The position numbers and the translations under genes were made by a program. The notes below the pieces were generated by a model. That model worked only from the letters and a program-made list of their open reading frames with translations, did no database searches and was not told where the DNA came from. A stretch of DNA of 64,000 nucleotides from DASWZN01 sp964493965 (lineage in GTDB: Bacteria > Acidobacteriota > Terriglobia > Bryobacterales > Bryobacteraceae): assembly GCA_964493965.1 (NCBI GenBank), contig CAZBQQ010000007.1, positions 8,285 through 72,284 on the forward strand, given 5' to 3'. Below are positions 26,455-34,766 of this stretch, one piece after another; position 1 is the first letter of the stretch, and each line of letters opens with the position of its first letter.

Positions 26455-26545
26455 TGAACATTAATAGGGCCCGCACATCCTGTTTATTTTCTTCACCATA
26501 AGATTAAATGAGGTTTTAAGGTCTTTTTTTTAATCCGCTACGTGT
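26455..26545. promoter_or_regulatory. AT-rich divergent promoter region
   Basis: A roughly 90-base stretch far richer in A/T than the surroundings, with an eight-T run near 26523, ATTAATAG, TTTATTTTC and TAAGATTAAAT. It lies between the divergent acidic-protein and PEP-CTERM genes. No hexamer pair is convincing enough to place a start site. Confidence 0.4.
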
Positions 26546-26579
26546 CAAACTGGACTACTCTGATGAACGAAAGGCCATC

Positions 26580-27389
26580 ATGCACAAGCTCTTGCTCCTG
26601 AGGCCGACGACCCTGTTTTCGGTCGCGGCGGTACTCCTGGCGATGTCAGTCGCCGCCCACGCGGACACCCTCAACATCTTCAGTTCGGGCGCCGGCCTTT
26701 CGTATCCCGGCACCGACCCGAACTTCATCTACGCCTACGTCTCGGCCAATCCAGGGGTCAACCCTGGGGTCCTGGCCAGCGGTACCAACGCGGTTCTGTT
26801 CGATCCCGCCGCCTGGCCGCTCGGCGGCGCCAACAAGCAGTGGACCGCCACTCCCGTCGGCGCAAACTGGATCGGACCCGCGATGACCAAACTCAACGGC
26901 TACTATAACGCCGAACCGAACGTCTACTACGTCTACCAGCAGACATTCAACGTCCCGACCGGCATAGACCTGACGACGATACTGCTTACGGGCGCCATTG
27001 TCTCGGACAACTGCCCCACAACCGTCGCTGTCAACGGCCACGGCGCCACGGGTAGCACTGGGTCGCTGATGCCCGCGAACTGCACAGAGCAGGGCAACTC
27101 GTACAGTGTGCTTCATCAGTTCGAGTTGGGCGGCATCAACGCGGATTTCGGGTCCACTACCGGCCTCGATTACTACGGCAATGTGACGTTTCACCCGGGA
27201 CTCAACACCATTCAGTTCATCGTCTACAACGACACCACCCTCACGCCTAATCCCAGCGGAATGGCCGTGTCCCTGTCGGGAACGGGTACGCCGTCCACTA
27301 TCCCGGAGCCTTCGAGCGCGGGCCTGGTGATCGCCGGAACCGCCCTCGTGGCGTGGTTGCGCCGCCGCGGCTTGCGGCGTTCCGCCTAA
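26580..27389 (+). CDS. PEP-CTERM sorted extracellular protein
   Basis: 269 aa. Signal peptide at residues 1-28 (LLAMSVAAHA), then a beta-rich secreted domain with Asn/Thr-rich stretches. The C-terminus has IPEPSS followed by a membrane helix and RRRGLRR, the PEP-CTERM signal recognised by exosortase; such proteins are exported and usually linked to exopolysaccharide. The central domain (QTFNVPTGIDLTTILLTG, then LNTIQFIVYN) resembles carbohydrate-binding beta-sandwich folds. No exosortase is in the window. A strong AT-rich upstream region suggests separate regulation. Confidence 0.85.
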   Translation: MHKLLLLRPTTLFSVAAVLLAMSVAAHADTLNIFSSGAGLSYPGTDPNFIYAYVSANPGVNPGVLASGTNAVLFDPAAWPLGGANKQWTATPVGANWIGPAMTKLNGYYNAEPNVYYVYQQTFNVPTGIDLTTILLTGAIVSDNCPTTVAVNGHGATGSTGSLMPANCTEQGNSYSVLHQFELGGINADFGSTTGLDYYGNVTFHPGLNTIQFIVYNDTTLTPNPSGMAVSLSGTGTPSTIPEPSSAGLVIAGTALVAWLRRRGLRRSA

Positions 27390-27583
27390 GCGCCCCGTCC
27401 ATTCACGGTTTTTTCGATTCGTTGCTCCGGCCGCGCTCTAAGGCGCGCCGGTTGCTCTGTGGGCGTTTCCAAATCTCGCCTCGCCTGCCCCCGCCAAGCC
27501 ATTCTCTCTCCCGCCGGCATGGTGTAAGATACCAATCACAAGGTTCACCTCCCTGGAAAAGTGGTGCGCCTGGAGGGGTAACC

Positions 27584-29425
27584 ATGAAGCTCTGTCTGGG
27601 ACTACTCTGTGCAGTCTCCGCGCTCTGGGCCGGGGACGCCGCGAACCCGCGCCTTCGCGATGCCGCCGCCAAAGCCGTCGCGCTGCTGCAGGCGAGCCAG
27701 AAGGCCTGGTATGGGCATCAGAGCTGCTATTCCTGCCATCAGCAAGTGCTGCCGGCGCTGGCCTTCCGTGCCGCGCGCGAGCACGGCATCCCGGTGAACG
27801 AGCCCGCTGCGCACGCCGACGCCGCCGCCGCGTTCGGATTCTACGCCGATCTCGACCGCGCCGTTCAGTACAACTACATCATCGACCCAGGCCTGAATGA
27901 CGCCTACACCCTGCTGGCGGCGAATGCGGCTGGCGTGCGTCCCAGCCTGGTCACGGCGGTCTATGCGCGCCACATCGCCGCGCATCAGGAGCCTGACGGC
28001 CACTGGGAAACGATGGACGAACGGCCGCCCCAATCCTATAGCCCCTTCACCGCGACGGCCGTCTCGGCGGCGGCTATCCAGCGCTACAGCCATCCAAGCT
28101 TGCAGGCCGATACGCAGGCGCGCGTCGAGCGGGCGCGAGCCTGGCTGCTGGCCCACACCGCGCGCAACACCGAGGAGCGCACAACTCAACTCGCCGGAGC
28201 CCGCCACAGCGGCGCGGACCAGGCCAGCCTGGACAAGCTGACCCGGGAACTGATGGCCACCCAGCAGCCCGATGGCGGCTGGGCTTCCCTCGACGGCCGC
28301 GCGAGCGACGCGTATTCCACCGGGCAGGCGTTGTGGGCGCTGAACGCCTGCGGCGGCGTCCCCACTTCCGATCCCGCGTGGCAGAAGGGAATCGATTACC
28401 TGCTGCGCACCCAGGCCAACGACGGCTCCTGGCACGTCGTCTCGCGCCTGCATCCGCCCGCGCCAGTGAGCCCGCCGTATTTCGAAACAGGCCACCCTTA
28501 CGGGCACGACCAGTTCATCTCCAGCCTGGGTGAGAGCTGGGCCGTCATCGCCCTGGCGCAGGCGCTGCCGCGCACGGAGTCGGATCGTCCGCCCATGAAA
28601 GAGGCCGAGCCTCAAGGCATCGAGCCCTGGATGGAAACCGTGCTTTTCGGCAGCGTGGCCGACGTGAAGCGCCTCCTCGACGCCGGCTTCGATCCCAACT
28701 CGGCGACAAAGCCCGCCGGAACCACGGCGCTGATGTTGGCCGCTCCCGACCTCGACAAAATGAAGCTCCTGCTCGATCGCGGCGCCAAGGCCGATGCGCG
28801 CGCCGCCAACCGGTTCTCCGCGCTCCTGGTCGCGGCCAACTACCCTGGTTCGAGCGCCGCCATGAACCTGCTCCTCGACCATGGCGCCACGGTGCGCCTC
28901 CCCAAGGGCCAGGGCGCGCCCCTATTCAATGCGAACCCGATCCTGTTGGCCGCCTTCGCCGGGAATGTGGACGTGATCGACCGCCTGCATAAGGCGGGCA
29001 ACCCCGTGGACGACAAGATGTACCTGGTCGGCATGCTCCCCTTCACGCCGATGATGCTGCTCGCCACCACGCACCGCACGGATGCTGTCCGCGCCCTGCT
29101 CGACGCCGGCGCGCGCGTGGACGAGACCGACGACGACGGCATCACCGCGCTCTCCTGGGCCGCGATTTCGAACCGGGTCGATCTGGCAAGGCTGTTGATC
29201 CAGCGCGGCGCCGACGTGAATCATGTGGACAAGAAGGGGATGACGCCGCTGCTCTACGCGGCCTCGATCGACTTCGGCGATTCCGCCATGACAGAGCTGC
29301 TGCTGAAATCCGGCGCCGCGGCCAATGCCCGCACCTCGCAAGGCCTGACCGCCCTCGACCTGGCGCGCAAGTACAACCACACGCATTTGCTGGCGAGCCT
29401 CGAGGAGACCCGGGCGGCAAGGTAG
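27584..29425 (+). CDS. Secreted cyclase-fold protein with CxxCH motif and C-terminal ankyrin repeats
   Basis: 613 aa from ATG 27584, preceded by GGAGGGG; longer frames overlap the PEP-CTERM gene and are not used. Signal peptide (LCAVSALWAG). Near residue 48 is CYSCH, a possible haem c attachment site. Residues about 100-330 have QPDGGW, QANDGSW and similar repeats of the terpene cyclase/prenyltransferase alpha-toroid fold. Residues about 345-610 are ankyrin repeats (LLDAGFDPN, LLDRGAKAD, LIQRGADVN). No catalytic DxDD motif of hopene cyclases is present, so it is probably a binding protein. Confidence 0.8.
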   Translation: MKLCLGLLCAVSALWAGDAANPRLRDAAAKAVALLQASQKAWYGHQSCYSCHQQVLPALAFRAAREHGIPVNEPAAHADAAAAFGFYADLDRAVQYNYIIDPGLNDAYTLLAANAAGVRPSLVTAVYARHIAAHQEPDGHWETMDERPPQSYSPFTATAVSAAAIQRYSHPSLQADTQARVERARAWLLAHTARNTEERTTQLAGARHSGADQASLDKLTRELMATQQPDGGWASLDGRASDAYSTGQALWALNACGGVPTSDPAWQKGIDYLLRTQANDGSWHVVSRLHPPAPVSPPYFETGHPYGHDQFISSLGESWAVIALAQALPRTESDRPPMKEAEPQGIEPWMETVLFGSVADVKRLLDAGFDPNSATKPAGTTALMLAAPDLDKMKLLLDRGAKADARAANRFSALLVAANYPGSSAAMNLLLDHGATVRLPKGQGAPLFNANPILLAAFAGNVDVIDRLHKAGNPVDDKMYLVGMLPFTPMMLLATTHRTDAVRALLDAGARVDETDDDGITALSWAAISNRVDLARLLIQRGADVNHVDKKGMTPLLYAASIDFGDSAMTELLLKSGAAANARTSQGLTALDLARKYNHTHLLASLEETRAAR

Positions 29426-29490
29426 TGGGGCCGCCACCACCTGCCCGGCGTCTCCGTCGCCCTGCCGCGGTGAGGTTGGCTGGCCTCCTC

Positions 29491-29519
29491 AGCACCGGAC
29501 CGCGCGCGTGAGCAAGCGG
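29491..29519. repeat. 29-base dispersed repeat, copy 1
   Basis: The 29 bases recur at 34709-34737 with two mismatches; the shared core is CCGCGCGCGT then AGCAAGCGG. Both copies are in the same orientation just after the 3' end of a + strand gene. Confidence 0.65.
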
Positions 29520-29550
29520 GGGGCTTTCAGAGAGAACGCGACTTGCTGGC

Positions 29551-29949
29551 TCAGAGCGTTTCAATCTCCCATGTGGCGCCCTCTGCCGCAGACAGCTTGT
29601 TTCGCACGCTCTCCTGCAATGCTCGCAAGCGTTCATGCGAGAGTCTACCCTCGGCCACAGCCCGGACAAGGCGGCTCTCCTCAGTGAAGCGCACAACGAC
29701 CCCATCTACCAGCACTCGAAAAACGTTGTACTGGTCTTCATCCTGAGGAAGTTGCGTGATTGAATCATCGGGACAATAGAGAAAGGGTATTAAGTCCAAG
29801 TCGGGTGTTCGGCCGATGTGCGCCTCGAGGCGTTGCATCTCCGTCGCCAGTTGCTCTTTCAGCCACTGCTTCGAGACCTGCTCTTTCAGTTCGGTGTCGC
29901 GGAACGACTCCGGCAAACCCAGACTACGTCCAAAGGCCAGACACCCCAC
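29551..29949 (-). CDS. Hypothetical protein, 132 aa
   Basis: GTG start at 29949, with no strong ribosome site; internal starts are possible. The product is soluble and charged, with helix-rich ends and a central segment (QLPQDEDQYNVFRVLVDGVV) that looks like a small beta domain. I recognise no family. It is convergent with the cyclase/ankyrin gene. Codon composition is less GC-biased than the neighbours (many A/T third positions), so it may have been acquired. Confidence 0.5.
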   Translation of the reverse strand: MGCLAFGRSLGLPESFRDTELKEQVSKQWLKEQLATEMQRLEAHIGRTPDLDLIPFLYCPDDSITQLPQDEDQYNVFRVLVDGVVVRFTEESRLVRAVAEGRLSHERLRALQESVRNKLSAAEGATWEIETL

Positions 29950-30172
29950 TCTAGCTCACGGAAACGGCTGACGTTCCGACAGCGGCCGTGCAACGGCGAT
30001 ACCCGGCACCACCGCCACGTGTCTCATCGCCCGATGATGCAGTCAACCCGGCTCGCAGACCTCGCACCGCAATGACGGCCACGTCCGTGCGCGCTGTCGG
30101 CGGCAGATCCACAGGCCTACGCCTGGTCACAATCCGGCCCTGGTTGCATCTAACTCTCAAGGAGGTGCTCCC

Positions 30173-30640
30173 ATGCTAAGAATACTGCTCGCCGCTCTGG
30201 TCGCCCTGCCGCTCCTGGCGCCAGCCTCGGCGCCTCCGGCCTCGACCCGCAGGGCCAGACGGCCCACCATCCGTCACTTCATCGCCACGGCGTATTCAAC
30301 AGAGGGCACGGGCGCTTCCGGCAAATGGTCGCATCCTGGCACTGTGGCCGCCGACCGTAACATACTGCCGCTGAACACCCGTATCCGCGTTTATGGCGCC
30401 GGCCGGTATTCCGGCGACTATACAGTGGAAGACACCGGTGGGAAGGTGGACGGCCACCACATCGACCTCTACATGCCCAGCCGTGCGGAAGCAAAGAAGT
30501 TCGGCCACCAGCGCGTGAAGGTGGTCGTCCTCAAGTACGGCGATGATGAGGCAAGTCCACCCGACCCGCAGCAAAAGGCTAACGCGAAGGCCGTAGACCG
30601 ACGAGTGCGCGCGCAAGAGAATCCGCCGCCGGCAAAATGA
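30173..30640 (+). CDS. Secreted 3D-domain protein (RlpA/MltA-C-like double-psi barrel)
   Basis: 155 aa. ATG 30173 has a near-perfect ribosome site AAGGAGGTG. Signal peptide (LLAALVALPLLAPASA). The mature domain contains HFIATAYSTEGTGASG, GTVAADRNILPLNTRI, YTVEDTGGKVDGHHIDLYM: the three conserved Asp of the 3D domain (VAAD, VEDTG, HIDLY) found in lytic transglycosylase MltA C-termini and Gram-positive cell wall proteins. It probably acts on or binds peptidoglycan in the periplasm. The C-terminal tail is charged and probably disordered. Confidence 0.85.
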   Translation: MLRILLAALVALPLLAPASAPPASTRRARRPTIRHFIATAYSTEGTGASGKWSHPGTVAADRNILPLNTRIRVYGAGRYSGDYTVEDTGGKVDGHHIDLYMPSRAEAKKFGHQRVKVVVLKYGDDEASPPDPQQKANAKAVDRRVRAQENPPPAK

Positions 30641-30857
30641 CCGCGACCACCCGAAGTCGCTCGCAATCATAACTCCGCCGGCAATTCTTCAAGCTCCTTC
30701 TCAACCACTTGCGCCCTTCCTACCTCCCGCATCCGCCGCCCACCAGCGCTATGCACTCCATCGGAGGCGTCCGTCCCGCCCGCACGGCGCGAAACAGGAA
30801 GTCTTGTCCCAGCCGCGCCTCCCGGGCCGCCGACCCGTGCTAAGATCACCCCAAACG

Positions 30858-31424
30858 ATGCGCCTCTTCACTGCCATTACCCTGCCCCAGGACGTCGTCG
30901 CCGCCCTCACCAGCCTGATCGATCAACTGCGCCCGGCGGCGCGCATCCACTGGAGCCCCGCCGCGAACCTCCACATCACCACCAAATTCATCGGCGAGTG
31001 GCCCAAGGAGCGGCTCGACGAGTTGACCGTCGCCCTTCAGAAAATCGGGCCGCGCGAGCCCATCCCGATCGAGGTTCGCGGACTCGGCTTCTTCCCCAAC
31101 CCGCACGCACCGCGCGTGTTCTGGGCCGCCGTCCACGCCGGTCCGGAGCTCGCGACACTCGCGCGCCAGACAGACGAGGCGCTCCACGCCCTTGGCATCC
31201 CTGCCGAGACGCGCCCGTTCTCGCCCCATCTGACGCTCGCCCGTATCAAGGAACCCGTACCACTGCAGGCGCTGCGCCAGGCCATCGCGAACCTGCCCGC
31301 CACCGATTTCGGCGCCTTCACGGCCGACCGCTTTCATCTCTACCTGAGCGAGCTCAATCCCAAGGGCTCGGTCTATACTAAGCTTTCGGACTACGCTTTC
31401 CGAAAAGTGAACTCGCTCGAATGA
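30858..31424 (+). CDS. thpR: RNA 2',3'-cyclic phosphodiesterase
   Basis: 188 aa from ATG 30858, where homologues begin (MRLFTAI). The two HxT motifs of the 2H phosphoesterase family are present: HIT at residue 39 (NLHITTKFIGE) and HLT near 124 (FSPHLTLARIK). The length is typical for ThpR, which opens 2',3'-cyclic phosphates on RNA. Its stop overlaps the plsY start (ATGA). It begins a long + strand gene run. Confidence 0.9.
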   Translation: MRLFTAITLPQDVVAALTSLIDQLRPAARIHWSPAANLHITTKFIGEWPKERLDELTVALQKIGPREPIPIEVRGLGFFPNPHAPRVFWAAVHAGPELATLARQTDEALHALGIPAETRPFSPHLTLARIKEPVPLQALRQAIANLPATDFGAFTADRFHLYLSELNPKGSVYTKLSDYAFRKVNSLE

Positions 31425-32023
31425 TCCCCGCTCTCACACTCTTGATCGCCTACCTGTTGGGCGCGACGCCCTTCGGCTATCTGCTCGTGAAGTGGAAGAC
31501 CGGCCGGGACGTGCGCGCGCTCGGCAGCGGCAACATCGGAGCCACCAACGTCCTGCGGACCACCAGCCGCTCGCTAGGCATCCTGACCCTGCTGCTCGAT
31601 ATCGGCAAGGGCTTCCTCGCCGTCTGGATCGCCGCGCGCTTCACCGCCGGCTCGCCCCTGTGGACCAGCGCCGCCGCGCTCGCCGTAATGGCCGGTCACG
31701 CCTTTCCGGTCTTTCTCAAATTCCACGGAGGCAAGGCCGTAGCCAGCTTCGTCGGAGCGTTTCTGTACCTGACGCCGCTGCCGCTGGCCGTGACCCTGGC
31801 GCTGTTCGTGATCGTCGTGGCGGCCACCCGCTTCATTTCGCTGGGCTCCATCCTGGGAGCCGCGGCCCTCCCCTTCCTGGCCTGGCTGATCGACCGCCCG
31901 CCCGCGCCCATAGTTGCCGCCGCCGCCATCGGAGGAGCCTTCATCATCTGGCGCCACAGAGAAAACATACTCCGCCTCCGAGCCGGCAAGGAGAACGCAT
32001 TGTCCCTGGGAGCCCGCCCATGA
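31421..32023 (+). CDS. plsY: Acyl-phosphate:glycerol-3-phosphate acyltransferase
   Basis: 200 aa, five membrane helices. The three PlsY motifs are recognisable: GSGNIGATNVLRT, GHAFPVFLKFHGGKAVA, and the third loop region with RFISLGSI. It makes lysophosphatidate from acyl phosphate, the first step of phospholipid synthesis. It overlaps thpR by 4 bases and is followed by gpsA, which makes its substrate sn-glycerol 3-phosphate; this pairing is common. It lacks the extra domains seen in some fused versions. Confidence 0.93.
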   Translation: MIPALTLLIAYLLGATPFGYLLVKWKTGRDVRALGSGNIGATNVLRTTSRSLGILTLLLDIGKGFLAVWIAARFTAGSPLWTSAAALAVMAGHAFPVFLKFHGGKAVASFVGAFLYLTPLPLAVTLALFVIVVAATRFISLGSILGAAALPFLAWLIDRPPAPIVAAAAIGGAFIIWRHRENILRLRAGKENALSLGARP

Positions 32024-32075
32024 GACTTTGTCTCCTGTCTCCTGACTCCTGTCTCCTGACTCCTGACTGGAGCCT
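32024..32075 (+). repeat. Short direct repeats (TCTCCTGACTCCTG type) between plsY and gpsA
   Basis: Consecutive near-copies of TCTCCTG and ACTCCTG fill the 58-base space (TCTCCTGTCTCCTGACTCC and again). They form a pyrimidine-rich tandem array with no ribosome site except GGAG close to gpsA. Likely a slipped-strand microrepeat. Confidence 0.6.
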
Positions 32076-32081
32076 CCCCCG

Positions 32082-33080
32082 ATGAAGCGCCTGTCCATCA
32101 TCGGCGGAGGAAGCTGGGGCACGGCCCTCTCCATCATCCTCGCTCCCCGCTTCCCAGAGATCCGTCTGTGGGTCTACGAATCGGATCTGGCCGGGCGCAT
32201 GCGCGAAACCCGCATGAACGACGTGTATCTCCCCGGCATCCGCATTCCGCAGAACGTCGCCGTCGTTTCGGACTTCCCTACCGCCCTCGAGGGCGCCGGT
32301 ATCGTCCTCGGAGTCACGCCTTCGCACGTCACCCGCGCCATCTACGAGCGCATGCTCCCTCACCTCGAGCCCTCCATGCTCTTCGTCAGCGCCAGCAAGG
32401 GCCTCGAAACCGGGACGCTGGTGCGCATGTCGGAAGTGATCCGGACCGTGGTGGCGCAGCGCTTCCCGCCGCGCATCGCAGTGCTTTCCGGCCCCACGTT
32501 CGCCCGCGAAGTCGCGTCGGGCGAGCCGGCCGCGGTCGTGGTGGCATCGAACGATGCCGTACTGAGCGAACTGGTGCAGCACGCCTTCTCCGGCCCGGCC
32601 TTCCGCCTTTACACCAACTCGGACCCGGTCGGCGTTGAGCTGGCCGCCGCGCTCAAGAACGTGATCGCCATCGGCGCGGGCATGCTGAACGGCCTCGGCC
32701 TCGGAAGCAACGCCATCGCCGCCCTCATCACCCGCGGACTGGCTGAAATCACCCGGCTGGCGGTCGCCGTCGGCGGCGATCCGCGTACCCTGGCCGGTCT
32801 CGCCGGACTCGGCGACCTGGTGCTAACCTGCACCGGCGCCCTCAGCCGGAACCGCCAAGTCGGAATCGAGCTGGGCCGCGGCCGGAAGCTGGACGACATC
32901 ATCGGCTCCATGCGCATGGTGGCTGAAGGGGTTCAGACTACATACGCCGCCGTCGACCTGGCGCACGGCTGCGGCATCGAGATGCCCATTGCCGAACAGG
33001 TCAACGCCATCCTGCGGGGCCAGCGGCCTCCGCGCGAGGCTATCCGCGAGTTGATGGAGCGCTCCCTCAAGAGTGAATAG
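32082..33080 (+). CDS. gpsA: Glycerol-3-phosphate dehydrogenase [NAD(P)+]
   Basis: 332 aa. N-terminal GGGSWGTAL is the dinucleotide-binding loop; GVTPSHVTR and SASKGLE follow. The catalytic Lys lies in AAALKNVIAIGAGM, and the C-terminal helical domain has SRNRQVG. All are standard for GpsA, which reduces dihydroxyacetone phosphate to sn-glycerol 3-phosphate for PlsY. Full length and no unusual features. Its last codons overlap the GTG of the sigma factor gene. Confidence 0.95.
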   Translation: MKRLSIIGGGSWGTALSIILAPRFPEIRLWVYESDLAGRMRETRMNDVYLPGIRIPQNVAVVSDFPTALEGAGIVLGVTPSHVTRAIYERMLPHLEPSMLFVSASKGLETGTLVRMSEVIRTVVAQRFPPRIAVLSGPTFAREVASGEPAAVVVASNDAVLSELVQHAFSGPAFRLYTNSDPVGVELAAALKNVIAIGAGMLNGLGLGSNAIAALITRGLAEITRLAVAVGGDPRTLAGLAGLGDLVLTCTGALSRNRQVGIELGRGRKLDDIIGSMRMVAEGVQTTYAAVDLAHGCGIEMPIAEQVNAILRGQRPPREAIRELMERSLKSE

Positions 33081-33672
33081 CGCAACTTTCATGCCGGACG
33101 GGGTTATTAACAATATGGAGGCCGCGGCCGCCCTCGAGCCCGATGCCGAGCTCATGCTGCGCCTCAAGGCTGGCGACGCGGCCAGCTTCGATCTGCTGCT
33201 CGCGCGCTATCGCGGCCCGGTGATCCACTTCCTGTACCGCATGGTGCAGAACGCTGCGGTTGCCGAGGAACTGGCCCAGGAGGTGTTCCTGCGGGTCTAC
33301 CGCGCGCGCGCATCGTACGTCGCCTCGGCCAAGTTCACCACATGGCTGTTCCGCATCGCCCTGCACCTGGCGCTGAACAACCGCCGGGACGCGCGGGACC
33401 AAAGGGATGACGCCAACCTCGACGAGCTTCAAGTGGCGGACCGCGGCCCCTCGGCGGAACAGCGTCTGGTCCAGGCGGCGCGCCTGGCCGAGATTCGCGG
33501 TGCGATCCGGGCCCTGCCCGACAAGCAGCGCGCCGCGGTCCTGATGCATAAATACGAGGAAATGGGATACGCCCAGATCGCCGAGGTGCTGGGCTGCTCG
33601 GAATCGGCCGTGAAGTCATTGTTGTTCCGGGCGTACGAGACCTTGCGGGCGCGGCTGGCGCACATGGGATAG
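33073..33672 (+). CDS. ECF-type RNA polymerase sigma factor
   Basis: 199 aa from GTG 33073 (overlaps gpsA); ATGs at 33091 and 33115 are alternatives, since the first ~20 residues are not conserved. The sigma region 2 segment (FDLLLARYRGPVIHFLYRMV, then ELAQEVFLRVYRA) and region 4 (RAAVLMHKYEEMGYAQIAEVLG, then SAVKSLLFRA) are intact, with the helix-turn-helix of sigma-70 region 4 type 2. It is followed 16 bases later by its likely zinc-finger anti-sigma factor. The signal it answers to is unknown. Confidence 0.9.
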   Translation: MNSATFMPDGVINNMEAAAALEPDAELMLRLKAGDAASFDLLLARYRGPVIHFLYRMVQNAAVAEELAQEVFLRVYRARASYVASAKFTTWLFRIALHLALNNRRDARDQRDDANLDELQVADRGPSAEQRLVQAARLAEIRGAIRALPDKQRAAVLMHKYEEMGYAQIAEVLGCSESAVKSLLFRAYETLRARLAHMG

Positions 33673-33688
33673 GGTGGAGGGTACGGCA

Positions 33689-34165
33689 ATGGAATGTCCG
33701 ATTCAGGCGCGCGGGAAGAAGGATCTGCTGCTCGACTATTGCTCGCATTCGCTCGACGCCAAGGCGGCGGACGAGGTCGAGGCGCATCTCGCCGTGTGTC
33801 CCCAATGCAAGACCTGGACCGACGCCCACATGCGCACTTGGTCGCTGCTCGACGACTGGCAGACCGCGCCTGTCTCGCCGGATTTCGAGCGGAAGCTGCG
33901 CGAGCGGATCGCGCTCCTGGACGAGCATCCTACTCCGTGGTGGAAGACCGCATGGCAGTCGTTCGCCGCCCTGGGCCTCAAGCCGGCGCTCGCCGGAGCC
34001 CTGGTTGTCGTGCTGATCCTGGCGGGACTGCTGTTTGTGCGCCCGCACCACGCTCCGGCCCAGCCAACCATAGACGCCGACCGCCTGGAGAAGGCCCTCG
34101 ACGATGTCGACCTGCTCCGCCAGGTCGATGCTCCCAGCGACACGGCGTCCCAGGAGGCAATGTAA
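33689..34165 (+). CDS. Zinc-finger anti-sigma factor, membrane-anchored
   Basis: 158 aa from ATG 33689 with GGAGGG upstream. The N-terminal domain has DYCSHSLD and HLAVCPQC, the HxxxCxxC zinc-binding motif of anti-sigma domains. One membrane helix follows (ALAGALVVVLILAGLLFV, about residues 107-125), then a short periplasmic tail rich in Asp and Glu. It should hold the ECF sigma factor encoded just upstream. The very short periplasmic part suggests it does not itself sense a large ligand. Confidence 0.87.
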   Translation: MECPIQARGKKDLLLDYCSHSLDAKAADEVEAHLAVCPQCKTWTDAHMRTWSLLDDWQTAPVSPDFERKLRERIALLDEHPTPWWKTAWQSFAALGLKPALAGALVVVLILAGLLFVRPHHAPAQPTIDADRLEKALDDVDLLRQVDAPSDTASQEAM

Positions 34166-34166
34166 C

Positions 34167-34667
34167 GTGCGCGTGCTGATCGCAATTGCCTGGGCCTTGC
34201 TGATAGTCGCGCCCGTCGCGGCCCAGGAGGACGAACAGTTCGCGCCGCCCGGCGCGCCGCGCGCGCTGGCCGGGCCCACCATCCTTGACCGGCTCGAGGC
34301 CATGAGCCCCGACGAGCGGCAGCGGCTGCTCGAGAAGTTGCCTCCGGAGCGGCGCCAGCGGCTCGAAGCGCGCTTGAAGGCTTATGAGAGCCTTCCCCAG
34401 GAGGAACGCGACCGCCTGCGCCGCCAGTTCGACACCTTCCGGGCTCTCACTCCCGAGCAGAAGGAGAACGCCCGGCGTCTTTTCCGGCGCTTCATGCAGC
34501 TTCCACCGGGCCGCCGCCAGGTGTTGCGGCGCGAAGCCAACCGCCTCAGCCAGTTCCCCTGGCCCAAGCGTCAGGCGCTGCTCGCCAGCCCCGAGTTCGA
34601 GCACCGCTACTCGCCCGAGGAACGCCAGATCCTCCACGCCCTGTCCGCTATCACGCCGAACCCGTGA
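34167..34667 (+). CDS. Secreted DUF3106-type protein
   Basis: 166 aa from GTG 34167; AGGAGG lies before it inside the anti-sigma gene. Signal peptide (LIAIAWALLIVAPVAA). The mature part is Arg/Leu/Pro-rich helical repeats (MSPDERQRLLEKLPPERRQR, LTPEQKENARRLFRRFMQLP) matching the DUF3106 pattern often found after sigma/anti-sigma genes. Possibly a periplasmic sensor that acts on the anti-sigma factor, like CpxP-type helical proteins, but this is an inference from gene order. Confidence 0.8.
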   Translation: MRVLIAIAWALLIVAPVAAQEDEQFAPPGAPRALAGPTILDRLEAMSPDERQRLLEKLPPERRQRLEARLKAYESLPQEERDRLRRQFDTFRALTPEQKENARRLFRRFMQLPPGRRQVLRREANRLSQFPWPKRQALLASPEFEHRYSPEERQILHALSAITPNP

Positions 34668-34708
34668 CCCGGACGCGACGGGCCGCCCCGCACCGCCCGC
34701 CCCGCCCA

Positions 34709-34737
34709 GCACCGAACCGCGCGCGTAAGCAAGCGGC
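34709..34737. repeat. 29-base dispersed repeat, copy 2
   Basis: Second copy of the element at 29491-29519, two mismatches over 29 bases, same orientation, again shortly after a gene 3' end. Confidence 0.65.
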
Positions 34738-34766
34738 AGGTTATCCTGGTGGTTACTCCAAACTCA

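Noticed and set aside
30667..30849. A 60-codon - strand frame upstream of thpR
   Set aside because: No ribosome site, no motif, and composition like intergenic DNA.
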